From NCBI GenBank assembly GCA_009695465.1, contig SIAW01000008.1:1-46296 (forward strand): 46,296 nucleotides of DNA, in the 5' to 3' direction. How positions within the stretch are numbered: the stretch's first letter is position 1; each line of letters opens with the position of its first letter. This document shows, piece by piece, positions 39,126-46,296 of this stretch. The notes below the pieces were generated by a model that had not been told where the DNA came from, ran no database searches, and saw only the letters and a list, made by a program, of their open reading frames with translations. A program made the translations under genes and the position numbers. The DNA is from Pedosphaera sp. (GTDB lineage Bacteria > Verrucomicrobiota > Verrucomicrobiia > Limisphaerales > UBA1100).

Positions 39126-40309
39126 GGCTCGAACCCTTTCCCTTTGGTTTTCGTGCGGATGCGGCAGAGGTACATGTCCGAAGTCAGATAGAGCGTGCAG
39201 CCGTCGTTGCCCCACGCGCAGTTGGCGATGCGCTCGCCCGTGTTGATCGTGCCCAGATGTTTGCCGGCCGGGCTGATCACCAGCACGCCGCCCGGCCCAG
39301 TGGCGAAAAGGTTTCCATGCAGATCCACCTTCAGTCCGTCGTGGCCGCCGGCGATGCCGGCCTTGCGCAGCGGCGCAGGATCAAAGAAGACGCGCTTGCC
39401 AGCGAGCGCCCCATCCTCGCTGATGGCGAACGCCCAGATGCGCGTGTCAGGCCCGCTCTCGGCCACGTACAACGTGCGGTCGTCCGGCGACAGCGCGATG
39501 CCGTTGGGATAGGCGATCTCGGCCGTCAACAATTGCACCGCGCCTTGGCCGGCCTTGGCCAGATGCGACTTGGAAAGTTTGTACACCCCTTGATGGCGCA
39601 GTTCTTTGGCGGGATCGTCCATGCGCCGTTCCAAGCCGTACGGCGGGTCGGTGAAATAGAGATCGCCGTTCTGGCTGTAGCACGCGTCGTTGGGGCTGTT
39701 GAATCGTTTGCCATCGAACGTCGTGGCCAACGGTTCGTAGATGGGCTTGGGATTGCGCATCGAGATGCCCAACCTCGCCATGCGGCGATCGCCGTGCTGG
39801 CACAGCACCAGCCGTCCTTGCGGATCCAGCAACAACCCGTTGCTGCCCGGCTCACCCGTGCGCGGCGTCTTGCCCGTGTACCCCGACGGCTCCAGAAACA
39901 GGCTCAGCCCATCGCTCTGGCTCCATTTGTAAATGCGGTTGCGCGGGACATCGGAGAAGAGGAGGAACCGGCCGTACTCCACCCACACCGGCCCTTCCGA
40001 CCAGTCAAAGCCCTGCGCCAACGTCTGCGTGAGGCCATCGGGCATGGCGCATTTGGTGCCCGGCCCAGCGAGCATTTCAATGCGCGCATCCGGGGCGATC
40101 AACGCGTCGAGCGCCGCGTCTAGTCGTTCCACTTTTCCCAAGGTCGGGAACGCGCGGCTGGAAATATTTTCGCAGTGCGTGACCGGAGGTTTGGGCAGAG
40201 GACGCTCCGTGTTGGTCGGTGGCACGGGCACCGTTTCGCATCCGGTCATCACCAGCACGAGGCTCGCTGCAATCGCTTTCCACGGGCTGTTAGAAAGAAA
40301 ACGTGTCAT
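39122..40309 (-). CDS. SMP-30/gluconolactonase-like lipoprotein
   Basis: A 395-residue protein with a lipoprotein signal: WKAIAASLVLVMTGC (lipobox with Cys near residue 24). The mature part is a six-bladed propeller of the SMP-30/gluconolactonase/LRE type: GFDWSEGPVWVEYGRFLLFSDVPRNRIYKW, SNGLLLDPQGRLVLCQHGDRR, NSPNDACYSQNGDLYFTDPPYG, YPNGIALSPDDRTLYVAES and GGHDGLKVDLHGNLFATGPGG. The Glu, Asn and Asp residues usually binding the metal are present in WSEGP, SPND and GHDGL. The likely role is lactone or ester hydrolysis in the periplasm; the substrate is unknown. ATGA coupling to the downstream propeller suggests a joint role. Confidence 0.88.
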   Translation of the reverse strand: MTRFLSNSPWKAIAASLVLVMTGCETVPVPPTNTERPLPKPPVTHCENISSRAFPTLGKVERLDAALDALIAPDARIEMLAGPGTKCAMPDGLTQTLAQGFDWSEGPVWVEYGRFLLFSDVPRNRIYKWSQSDGLSLFLEPSGYTGKTPRTGEPGSNGLLLDPQGRLVLCQHGDRRMARLGISMRNPKPIYEPLATTFDGKRFNSPNDACYSQNGDLYFTDPPYGLERRMDDPAKELRHQGVYKLSKSHLAKAGQGAVQLLTAEIAYPNGIALSPDDRTLYVAESGPDTRIWAFAISEDGALAGKRVFFDPAPLRKAGIAGGHDGLKVDLHGNLFATGPGGVLVISPAGKHLGTINTGERIANCAWGNDGCTLYLTSDMYLCRIRTKTKGKGFEP

Positions 40310-40396
40310 CGCGTCGTGCAGGACGTTAGCGGGCGGCATCCGCCACGCAAGCCTGCGGTGGTGCTGCGCACGGCGGTGTTGCGCACATCTGGCGAG

Positions 40397-41623
40397 TCAA
40401 GGAGCCGGAGCCAGATCCACGCAGACCAGACGGTTTTTGTCGCGGGCAAAAAAGCGGCCGCCTGCCAACGCGGGATGCGAACGCTGGCCCGAGCCGAGAA
40501 TCTGCACGCGGCCAGATTCCTTAAAACCCTCCGGCGTCGCAGCGACTCGCACAAGCTCACCTTTCTCCGTGAGGAGCAGGAGATGGCCGCCAGCCAACGT
40601 GAGGCTCGCGCTGCCAAACTCATCGCGCGACCAGCGCAACTTGCCCGTCTTGAGTTCCACGCAGCGCAGCGCCGGGGCAGGCCCGGTGTCCACGCGACCG
40701 TGCAGGCCGTAAAGAAATCCACCGCGTCCGATGCACGTGGCGTACTGGCTGGAGAGAGTGGTGTCGTTGCTCCAAAGTTTTTCGAAGGTGCCGTCCTTCA
40801 CCGCCAACGCAACCGCCCCCGCGCCGTAGCTGGCGGTGATGAAGATGGTGTTGCCGGCGACCACCGGCGCGGCTCCGCTGACGGAGGCGCGCATCTTCGG
40901 TGCCCAGTCGAGTTGGAAGCGGATCGTCCCGTTCGCCGGATCCAGCGAGAAGAATTTGTTGCGCGTGAAAAAGAGCGCGTGGCGTTTGCCATCCAGCGTG
41001 GCAGCGACGGGCGAGGAGTAGCTGGCCTCGTCGTCGGTGGCCTTCCAGAGCAGCTTGCCGGTGGCGGTGTCAAACGCGGCGATGCCCGCGCCGTCCGCCC
41101 CACCAATATTCACAAGCACAGCGCGGCCTTCCACCAGCGGCGAGCACGCCATCCCGAAAAATCCTTTGCCCGCCCCGAAATCTTTTCGCACCTGCACCGC
41201 CCACAATTTTTTGCCGGTGGCCAGATCCATCCCGTGCAGCGTGCCCTCAGCGCCGAAGGTGAAGACGCGGCCCTCGGCGATGGCGGGTGTGGCACGCGGG
41301 CCGGGATCAAAACCAAAATCATCCACGTACTCGGTGGGATAGGCGGTGCGCCAGCGCGGTTTGCCGTTGGTGGCGTTGAGGCATTCCACCACTTCCTGGG
41401 TGTCTTCGCGGTGAAAGAGGATGAGGCTGTCGCCAGCGACGATCGGGCCGCTGAAGCCCGCGCCGACTTTGCGCTGCCACAAAATCGCCGGCCCTTCATT
41501 GGGCCACGTGGCGGCGAGCTTCATCTCCGCGGCGACACCGTTGCGTGTCGGGCCAAGGAACTGCGGCCAGTCCTGCGCCAGTGCGGCCAGTGGAAGGAGG
41601 CACAGCGCGAGCAGGGTTTTCAT
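40397..41623 (-). CDS. Second exported PQQ-type beta-propeller protein
   Basis: A 408-residue paralogue of the downstream propeller. The start ATG at 41623 gives a clear signal peptide, MKTLLALCLLPLAALA, with cleavage before QDWPQFLGPTRNG. Propeller motifs include LNATNGKPRWRTAY, MDLATGKKLWAVQV, FDTATGKLLWKAT, LDPANGTIRFQLDW and VELKTGKLRWSRDE. It is about 110 residues shorter than the other copy. Both share the opening DWPQFLGPT and VEFKTGK/VELKTGK near the end. The 87-base gap to the SMP-30 gene contains only a small 5-bp hairpin (40332-40344). A longer upstream frame lacks signal features. Confidence 0.86.
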   Translation of the reverse strand: MKTLLALCLLPLAALAQDWPQFLGPTRNGVAAEMKLAATWPNEGPAILWQRKVGAGFSGPIVAGDSLILFHREDTQEVVECLNATNGKPRWRTAYPTEYVDDFGFDPGPRATPAIAEGRVFTFGAEGTLHGMDLATGKKLWAVQVRKDFGAGKGFFGMACSPLVEGRAVLVNIGGADGAGIAAFDTATGKLLWKATDDEASYSSPVAATLDGKRHALFFTRNKFFSLDPANGTIRFQLDWAPKMRASVSGAAPVVAGNTIFITASYGAGAVALAVKDGTFEKLWSNDTTLSSQYATCIGRGGFLYGLHGRVDTGPAPALRCVELKTGKLRWSRDEFGSASLTLAGGHLLLLTEKGELVRVAATPEGFKESGRVQILGSGQRSHPALAGGRFFARDKNRLVCVDLAPAP

Positions 41624-41680
41624 GCGGGCCAAACTAGCAAATGCGCGCGGGCGAGGGGAGCGCAATTGTGGCGCACTTGT

Positions 41681-41950
41681 TCAGCGCGACCACTGCCAGA
41701 TCAACGCTACGAGCACCGCGATGCCAACGGCCCACCAAAACCAGTGCAGTCCCTGCGGCTTGACCTCGGGCTTGCCGCCGAATTCACGGCGCGTGAAGTC
41801 TTCGTAATCAAATTCCTCGTCGGGCAAATCCGGATTGGCTGTGTAGGCCTCCTCGCCCCAACCGGTCTTTTCATCGGCGCCGCACGAGGGGCAGGCGCGC
41901 GCCTTTTGCGGCACGTGCTCGCCACAGAGTGGGCAGAGGACTGGCGGCAT
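41681..41950 (-). CDS. Small zinc-ribbon membrane protein
   Basis: An 89-residue protein with an N-terminal zinc ribbon, CPLC and CPSC (C6, C9, C20, C23), an acidic middle (NPDLPDEEFDYEDFTRREFGG), and one C-terminal membrane segment, HWFWWAVGIAVLVALIWQW (about 69-87). The layout suggests a tail-anchored protein with the zinc ribbon in the cytoplasm. Function is unknown; similar short zinc-ribbon membrane proteins are widespread. It lies 15 bases downstream of the GNAT gene and 57 bases upstream of the second propeller gene. Confidence 0.75.
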   Translation of the reverse strand: MPPVLCPLCGEHVPQKARACPSCGADEKTGWGEEAYTANPDLPDEEFDYEDFTRREFGGKPEVKPQGLHWFWWAVGIAVLVALIWQWSR

Positions 41951-41965
41951 CGGCGGGGCGGGCGT

Positions 41966-42547
41966 TTAGCCCATGCCAGCGTATTCCTCGTCGGTCTGCA
42001 TATCCAGCCCCATCAACACGTAGTCGTGGGTGATGGTCTGCATGTCCTGCACGTAATTTTCCAGCCGTATCAGGTGGACGAAGCCCAGCATCGCGAACAT
42101 TTTCTGCGCGCCTTCCTGCGTGCCGATGAACTCGGCCTCCAACCGGCGCAGGCCGCTCATCTGCGCCACTTCCACAAGGTCGTGGACCAGTTTGGCGGCG
42201 ATGCCTTTTTTGCGGTGCGCCGGCAGCACGCTCACGCTGATGCGGCCGATGTGGCGTTTCCAGCCGCCCAGCTTTTGATGTAATGTGGCCACGGCGACGA
42301 TGGCACCCTCTTCCAGCGCCAGCAGCGGCAGCGTCTTGCCGAGGTCAAGATTTTCGCACCAGCCTTTGAGGACCTCTGGGTTGGTGACGCGGTGTTTGAA
42401 GAACATCAGGTCGCCCGTGGGCAGCGCCTTAAAGAAGGTGAGCAAGAGCGTCCCGTCGGTGGACTTGAGCGGGCGTATCTGCAGCTTCGAGCCATCTCCA
42501 GTGGCGAACGACTTTGGCAAGGCGCGCAATGCGAGTTCAAACGACAT
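41966..42547 (-). CDS. GNAT-family N-acetyltransferase
   Basis: A 193-residue cytoplasmic protein with the GNAT fold: KLQIRPLKSTDGTLLLTFFKALP at the start, then the acetyl-CoA-binding motif A, RISVSVLPAHRKKGIAAKLVHDL (about 100-123), with the R-x-x-G-x-A pattern, then EFIGTQEGAQKMFAMLGFVHLIRLENYV typical of motif B. The target is not known. The C-terminal end is unusually Met- and Asp-rich. It is part of the minus-strand run between the unknown membrane protein and the zinc-ribbon protein. Confidence 0.85.
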   Translation of the reverse strand: MSFELALRALPKSFATGDGSKLQIRPLKSTDGTLLLTFFKALPTGDLMFFKHRVTNPEVLKGWCENLDLGKTLPLLALEEGAIVAVATLHQKLGGWKRHIGRISVSVLPAHRKKGIAAKLVHDLVEVAQMSGLRRLEAEFIGTQEGAQKMFAMLGFVHLIRLENYVQDMQTITHDYVLMGLDMQTDEEYAGMG

Positions 42548-42608
42548 AACTTCTCACAGGTTGCGAGGCAGCGCGGGCCGCCTCTGGATTTACTGCTTCT
42601 GCTACTGC

Positions 42609-43409
42609 TCAGGCGGATCGGGCCGCAAGCCATTCGCCCAACGTGCCCGGCTCCTGCTGACCGCGCAGGGCGTGCGCAGCCGGATCCACTCCCCAGTGCG
42701 CGGCCAACAACGGCACCATCTCCGTGTTGTGCGCCAGCCCGGGCAGATCGCCATAGGGCAAATCTTCCAACGATTGTCCGTACGGATGATGACGCAGGCG
42801 CAGCAGCGTTTCCGCCGGTGTCACCGTGCCTTGATGCCACAGCGTCTCGCCCGCCCACGCATACGCGCGCTCGATGTGTCCGTTGTGCGCCCGCACCCAC
42901 GCGTGGTGGCTCAGCGCCGCGTTGTGGCTGAAAAATTGCACGTGCCCCAGCTCGTGGCTCAGGTGTACGAGAAAATGAAAACAGAGATCCGCATCTTCCT
43001 CCGGCGAGGGCAGTGGCGCGCCCATCACCAGTGTCCAGCCTTGCACGGGCGGCGTGATGAAGAGCCGCCCGCCTTCACTGGCGGCCACGCCTTCGGCCCA
43101 CGTGCAACGTTGCGTGTTGCCCAATTCCAACGCCTGCTGAATGGCCGCCGTGTTGACGCTGCGAATGGCCAGCCAACAGTTGGGCAGATTCATTGACGGC
43201 GCCAAAGACTGCGCGGGTGTGCCCGTGCCATTCACGCTGTGCTGGCCACGACGCTTGCGGAGGTGCCGTTTGGCCAGCAACAAAAAAACGCCAGCGACCA
43301 ACAGGATGCCCAGAAACAAACCCAACATGATCCACGCCACCCAGTCCGCCGTCGCCATGAAAGACGGCACAGCGCCCAGCGATGGCAGTGGGGGAAGGGC
43401 GGCTTGCAC
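42609..43409 (-). CDS. Membrane-anchored protein of unknown function
   Basis: A 266-residue protein with one N-terminal membrane segment (about 23-45, VAWIMLGLFLGILLVAGVFLLLA) followed by a basic stop-transfer patch (KRHLRKRRG) and a large soluble domain. The soluble domain has NCWLAIRSVNTAAIQQALELGNTQRCTWAEG, RLFITPPVQGWTLVMGAPLP, and HLSHELGHVQFFSHNAALSHHAWVRAHNGHIERAYAWAGE. HELGH resembles the zinc-binding HExxH motif of metalloproteases and could be one, but the surrounding sequence does not show a clear protease family. The basic patch after the helix predicts that the large domain lies in the cytoplasm. I do not assign a function. Confidence 0.7.
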   Translation of the reverse strand: MQAALPPLPSLGAVPSFMATADWVAWIMLGLFLGILLVAGVFLLLAKRHLRKRRGQHSVNGTGTPAQSLAPSMNLPNCWLAIRSVNTAAIQQALELGNTQRCTWAEGVAASEGGRLFITPPVQGWTLVMGAPLPSPEEDADLCFHFLVHLSHELGHVQFFSHNAALSHHAWVRAHNGHIERAYAWAGETLWHQGTVTPAETLLRLRHHPYGQSLEDLPYGDLPGLAHNTEMVPLLAAHWGVDPAAHALRGQQEPGTLGEWLAARSA

Positions 43410-43521
43410 GGTGGCAATCTAAAACATCCTCGCCGCCACGCAATGGAAATCCTGCTGGCCCCTCCGGCCAGTCTTGCGGAGTGGGCCGACATGCGGTTCA
43501 ATCCCCGTGATTCCAATCCCC

Positions 43522-44448
43522 ATGCGAACCCCAATCACATTGCTGTTGCGATGGTTTTTGCGCCGCGCACTGATGTGGACTGTTGCCAGTGCGGTGTCTG
43601 CTGCAGAGTTGCCGGACTTGAAAATCGTGGCGGCGGATTTGAAGTCGCCCGCGATGGAAGTCGCCGCGCCCGCAGCGGGCAAGCGCGTGCGCCAGACCAC
43701 GCCCGGCTGGGAAAAGACCGAGGTGCATCACGCGCTGTATCTGCCGCGCAATTGGAAAAAGGAGAAGCGCCATCCGGTGTTCGTCGAGTACGCGGGCAAC
43801 GGCGGCTATCGCAATGCGTTTGGCGATGTCTGCGAGGGCACGGTGGAGGGCTGCAATCTGGGCTACGGCATCTCCGGCGGCGCGGATTACATCTGGATCT
43901 GTCTGCCGTTCGTGAAGGTGGACGGCGCCAAAAAATCCAACGCGCCCAATTGGTGGGGCGACGCCGATGAGACGGCCGCGTATTGCGTGGCCACGATGCG
44001 CTGGCTGGCGCGGGAGTTTGGCGCGGACCCCGACGCGCTGGTGCTGTGCGGTTTTTCGCGCGGCGCCATCGCCTGCAATTACATTGGCCTGCGCAATGAC
44101 ACCATCGCCCCGTTGTGGCGCGCGTTCATCTGCCACAGCCACTACGACGGCGTGAACACGCGCTGGCCGTATGCCGATGCCGACCGCGTCTCGGCATTGG
44201 CGCGGCTGCAACGACTCCGCAACCGGCCGCAGTTCATCAGCCACGAGAATTCCACCGAAGCCACGCGCCGTTATCTGGCGGAGACGGGCGTGCGCGCGCC
44301 GTTGACCTTTGTGGATCTGCCCTTTCGCAATCACTCCGACCAATGGGCACTGCGCGATGGTGAGACGCGCCGCCAAGTGCGCGACTGGCTGCGCGCACTG
44401 GGTTTGCCCGCTCCCGCCAAACACCCAACCACAAGCGAAAAACCATGA
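43522..44448 (+). CDS. Exported alpha/beta hydrolase-like protein
   Basis: A 308-residue protein with a signal peptide (about 1-28, ending VASAVSAAE). The fold shows ALYLPRNWKKEKRHPVFVEYAGNGGYRN, then the nucleophile elbow GFSRG (S169), and a C-terminal HSDQW with a candidate catalytic His (H251). It is likely an esterase or peptidase-like hydrolase with an unknown substrate. The start was taken at ATG 43522 because the signal peptide begins there; ATG 43474 would add 16 residues without a signal. Its TGA overlaps the ATG of the next gene (ATGA). The 112-base divergent gap to the minus-strand gene has only one small hairpin (43455-43471). Confidence 0.75.
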   Translation: MRTPITLLLRWFLRRALMWTVASAVSAAELPDLKIVAADLKSPAMEVAAPAAGKRVRQTTPGWEKTEVHHALYLPRNWKKEKRHPVFVEYAGNGGYRNAFGDVCEGTVEGCNLGYGISGGADYIWICLPFVKVDGAKKSNAPNWWGDADETAAYCVATMRWLAREFGADPDALVLCGFSRGAIACNYIGLRNDTIAPLWRAFICHSHYDGVNTRWPYADADRVSALARLQRLRNRPQFISHENSTEATRRYLAETGVRAPLTFVDLPFRNHSDQWALRDGETRRQVRDWLRALGLPAPAKHPTTSEKP

Positions 44449-45887
44449 GACTACTTTTTCTGATCGGCTTGCTGTTGTCCGGAGCCGTCCCGTTGTTGCG
44501 CGCGGCGGATGCGCCAAAGCCCGCCAGCGCACTGCGCGCGGGTGCGGCAGCAGTGGACATCACGCCCAAAGAATTTCCGCTGAACATGCCCGGCGGTTTC
44601 AGCGCGAACTTGGCCACGGGCGCGCATGACCCGTTGTACGCGCGCGCGTTGGTGCTCGATGACGGCAAAACCGCGCTGGCACTGGTCGTGGTGGACAATC
44701 TGGGCTTGGCGCGCGAGACGACCGATGACGCCAAGGCCATCGCCTCCAAACGCACGGGCATCCCGATGGACCGCATGCTCATCGCCGCCACGCACACCCA
44801 CAGCGGGCCGCCGTCCAATGCGGGCGCGAATGATCCCATCGGTTTCGCGTATCGCAAGCGGCTGGTCGAAGGCATCGCCGAGTCCATCATCCGCGCGCAT
44901 GAAAAGTTGCGGCCGGCGGCAGTGGGTGCGGCGGCGCATCCGTTGGCCGGTGAAGCTTTCAATCGCCGCTGGTTTCTCAAGCCGGGAAAAATGCCGCTCA
45001 ATCCATTTGGCAAACTGGATGAGGTGAAGATGAATCCGGGCACCGACCTCGCCACGCTCGAACGCCCCGCTGGTCCGACGGATCCGGATGTCACCATTCT
45101 TTCCGTGCAGGACGCCAAGCGCAAGCCGCTGGCGCTGCTCGCCAATTACTCGCTGCATTACGTGGGCGGGACGCCCAAAGCCTTGATGTCCGCCGATTAT
45201 TTTGGCGAGTTTGCGCGGCTCATGCCCGCGCGCGTTCGCGGCGACGAGGACTTCATCGCGATGCTCTCCAACAGCGCCTCGGGCGACATCAACAACATCC
45301 CGTTCCTCGTGGACCGGCCGCCGCGCGAGACGTTCGAGCAAATCCGCATCGTCGCGCAGAAGACGGCCGATGCCGCGTGGTTCGCGCTGCGCAAAATTGA
45401 GACGCACCGCACCGATGCAAAGCTTGGCATGCTGCAACGCGAGGTGATCCTGAAATATCGCCGCCCCAACGCCGCGCAAGTCGCCGAGGCCAAAGCGGTG
45501 CTTGCCGTCACCGATCCTGTCGCCAAAGAAAAGCTGCCGCGCTTGGCCGAGAATTATGCGCGCAGCACCCTTGCCGCCGCCGAGCGCAAGGAGGAGACGC
45601 TGACCGTCATCGTGCAAGCCATCCGCGTCGGTGACTTTGCCGTGTGCGCGATCCCGTTCGAGGCGTTTGTTGAGATTGGACTCGACCTGAAACAGCGCAG
45701 CCCGTTCCCGCGCACGATGGTCATCGGCTTGGCCAATGCCCGGCACGGTTATTTGCCCACACTCGCTCAGCATGCGCTGGGCGGTTACGAGACTTGGTTG
45801 GGCACCAACGTGGTGCAGGTGGACGCCTCGGTGATTCTCACGCGGCACCTGCTGGAGATGCTCGGTGAACTGGCGAAAGCAAAATGA
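44445..45887 (+). CDS. Neutral/alkaline ceramidase-like protein
   Basis: A 480-residue exported protein: signal peptide MRLLFLIGLLLSGAVPLLRA, then the N-terminal catalytic-type domain of neutral ceramidases, with RAGAAAVDITP, DPLYARALVLDDGKTALALVVVD and ATHTHSGPP (zinc His-x-His region). NYSLHYVGG and SNSASGDINN continue the pattern. Full neutral ceramidases have about 650-700 residues and a C-terminal domain, which is absent here, so substrate may differ. Proteins of this short form are frequent in Planctomycetota and Verrucomicrobiota. It overlaps the upstream hydrolase and the downstream oxidoreductase genes by four bases each. Confidence 0.87.
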   Translation: MRLLFLIGLLLSGAVPLLRAADAPKPASALRAGAAAVDITPKEFPLNMPGGFSANLATGAHDPLYARALVLDDGKTALALVVVDNLGLARETTDDAKAIASKRTGIPMDRMLIAATHTHSGPPSNAGANDPIGFAYRKRLVEGIAESIIRAHEKLRPAAVGAAAHPLAGEAFNRRWFLKPGKMPLNPFGKLDEVKMNPGTDLATLERPAGPTDPDVTILSVQDAKRKPLALLANYSLHYVGGTPKALMSADYFGEFARLMPARVRGDEDFIAMLSNSASGDINNIPFLVDRPPRETFEQIRIVAQKTADAAWFALRKIETHRTDAKLGMLQREVILKYRRPNAAQVAEAKAVLAVTDPVAKEKLPRLAENYARSTLAAAERKEETLTVIVQAIRVGDFAVCAIPFEAFVEIGLDLKQRSPFPRTMVIGLANARHGYLPTLAQHALGGYETWLGTNVVQVDASVILTRHLLEMLGELAKAK

Positions 45888-46296
45888 GCCGCCCTGAAAA
45901 ATCTTCACGCCGACAATTCATCAAGGCCACGGCCGTCGCCGCTGCGACTGCGGGCGGCGTGGGCGCGGGGGCGCAGCCTGTGCGGAAATCTGCGCTGGGC
46001 AAAACGATCAAGACGGACGTGCTTGTTTGCGGCGGGGGTTGCGCGGGGACGGCGGCGGCGCTGGCTGCTGCGCGGCGCGGGGCGAAGGTGTTGCTCGTGG
46101 AGAAGGCGCCGTTTGCTGGCGGCATCATCACGTGTGTCGGGCTGCCGTACTTCGATGGCATCGCGCGCATCAGCGACAACCGCATCGTCGTGCGCGGCAT
46201 CGCGCTGGAGTTGCTCTCCCAATCCGGCGTGTGCAAGCCGGACGCCACGCACACGGCCAGGCACAATCCGACCATCGCAAACACGTTTGAGTTCAA
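45884..46296 (+). CDS. Tat-exported FAD-dependent oxidoreductase, cut by window end
   Basis: The first 137 codons are visible. SRRQFIK at residues 8-14 with a following Ala/Gly stretch is a Tat signal. Next comes the FAD-binding Rossmann motif CGGGCAGTAAALAAARRG with E73 binding the ribose (VLLVEKAP), then GGIITCVGLPYFDG. This fits the FAD-dependent oxidoreductase group common in PVC genomes. The start overlaps the ceramidase-like stop (ATGA), so the three exported enzymes are very likely one operon. The substrate is unknown and the C-terminal half lies beyond the window. Confidence 0.85.
   Translation, partial: MSRPEKSSRRQFIKATAVAAATAGGVGAGAQPVRKSALGKTIKTDVLVCGGGCAGTAAALAAARRGAKVLLVEKAPFAGGIITCVGLPYFDGIARISDNRIVVRGIALELLSQSGVCKPDATHTARHNPTIANTFEF

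Noticed and set aside
40175-42283. Open frame of 702 codons on the plus strand across five minus-strand genes
   Set aside because: It crosses the 5' end of the SMP-30 gene, the second propeller, the zinc-ribbon gene and part of the GNAT gene; its Arg/His/Ala-rich composition and lack of motifs mark it as antisense noise.
43455-43471. CTGGCC/GGCCAG hairpin in the divergent gap before the hydrolase gene
   Set aside because: The 6-bp stem has no T-run and no conserved context, so no function can be supported.

Overview
This 46 kb window is a GC-rich bacterial chromosome segment. Its left two thirds is one very long, almost uninterrupted plus-strand run of translation and transcription genes. 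The gene content points to the PVC group, most likely Verrucomicrobiota of the Pedosphaera/Limisphaerales type. The clues are paired secreted PQQ-type beta-propellers beginning with a DWPQFLGP motif, an SMP-30-like lipoprotein, a ceramidase-like protein followed by a Tat-exported FAD oxidoreductase, and a second EF-G. This placement is inferred from gene families; no rRNA gene is present to confirm it.

Region 1 (1-1860): a fragment resembling DUF4258 that overlaps a DUF2283 gene, a 62-residue hypothetical gene on the minus strand, and rnhC (RNase HIII).

Region 2 (about 1900-33,700): a structured leader, then tRNA-Thr, tuf, tRNA-Trp, tRNA-Ser, secE-nusG-rplKAJL-rpoBC, rpsL-rpsG-fusA, the S10 cluster (rpsJ, rplCDWB, rpsS, rplV, rpsC, rplP, rpmC, rpsQ), the spc cluster (rplNXE, rpsNH, rplFR, rpsE, rplO, secY, map, infA, rpmJ) and the alpha cluster (rpsMKD, rpoA, rplQ), closed by a textbook intrinsic terminator. 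In many bacteria these are several separate operons (rif, str, S10, spc, alpha); here they are fused end to end. tuf has moved from its usual place after fusA to a site between tRNA genes, and rpmD (L30) and adk are absent. Probable internal control points are hairpins before tRNA-Thr, between rplJ and rplL, between rplL and rpoB, between rpsG and fusA, and between rpsD and rpoA, plus a possible promoter before rpsL. Several proteins carry unusual low-complexity extensions or insertions (SecE, L23, S5, S11), and EF-Tu has a non-standard switch I. Most gene starts lack a visible Shine-Dalgarno sequence.

Region 3 (33,750-46,296): accessory genes. A minus-strand EF-G paralogue with altered G motifs is divergent from an MFS transporter. 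A minus-strand run of six genes follows: a membrane-anchored protein of unknown function, a GNAT acetyltransferase, a small zinc-ribbon membrane protein, a PQQ-type propeller, an SMP-30/gluconolactonase-like lipoprotein and a second propeller. At the right edge is a tightly coupled plus-strand trio: an exported alpha/beta hydrolase-like protein, a short neutral ceramidase-like protein, and a Tat-exported FAD-dependent oxidoreductase cut by the window end.

No CRISPR array, prophage, insertion sequence or convincing undescribed defence or biosynthetic system is visible. The most unusual signals are variations on core machinery and the small exported-enzyme modules. No stretch longer than about 220 bases is without a gene.
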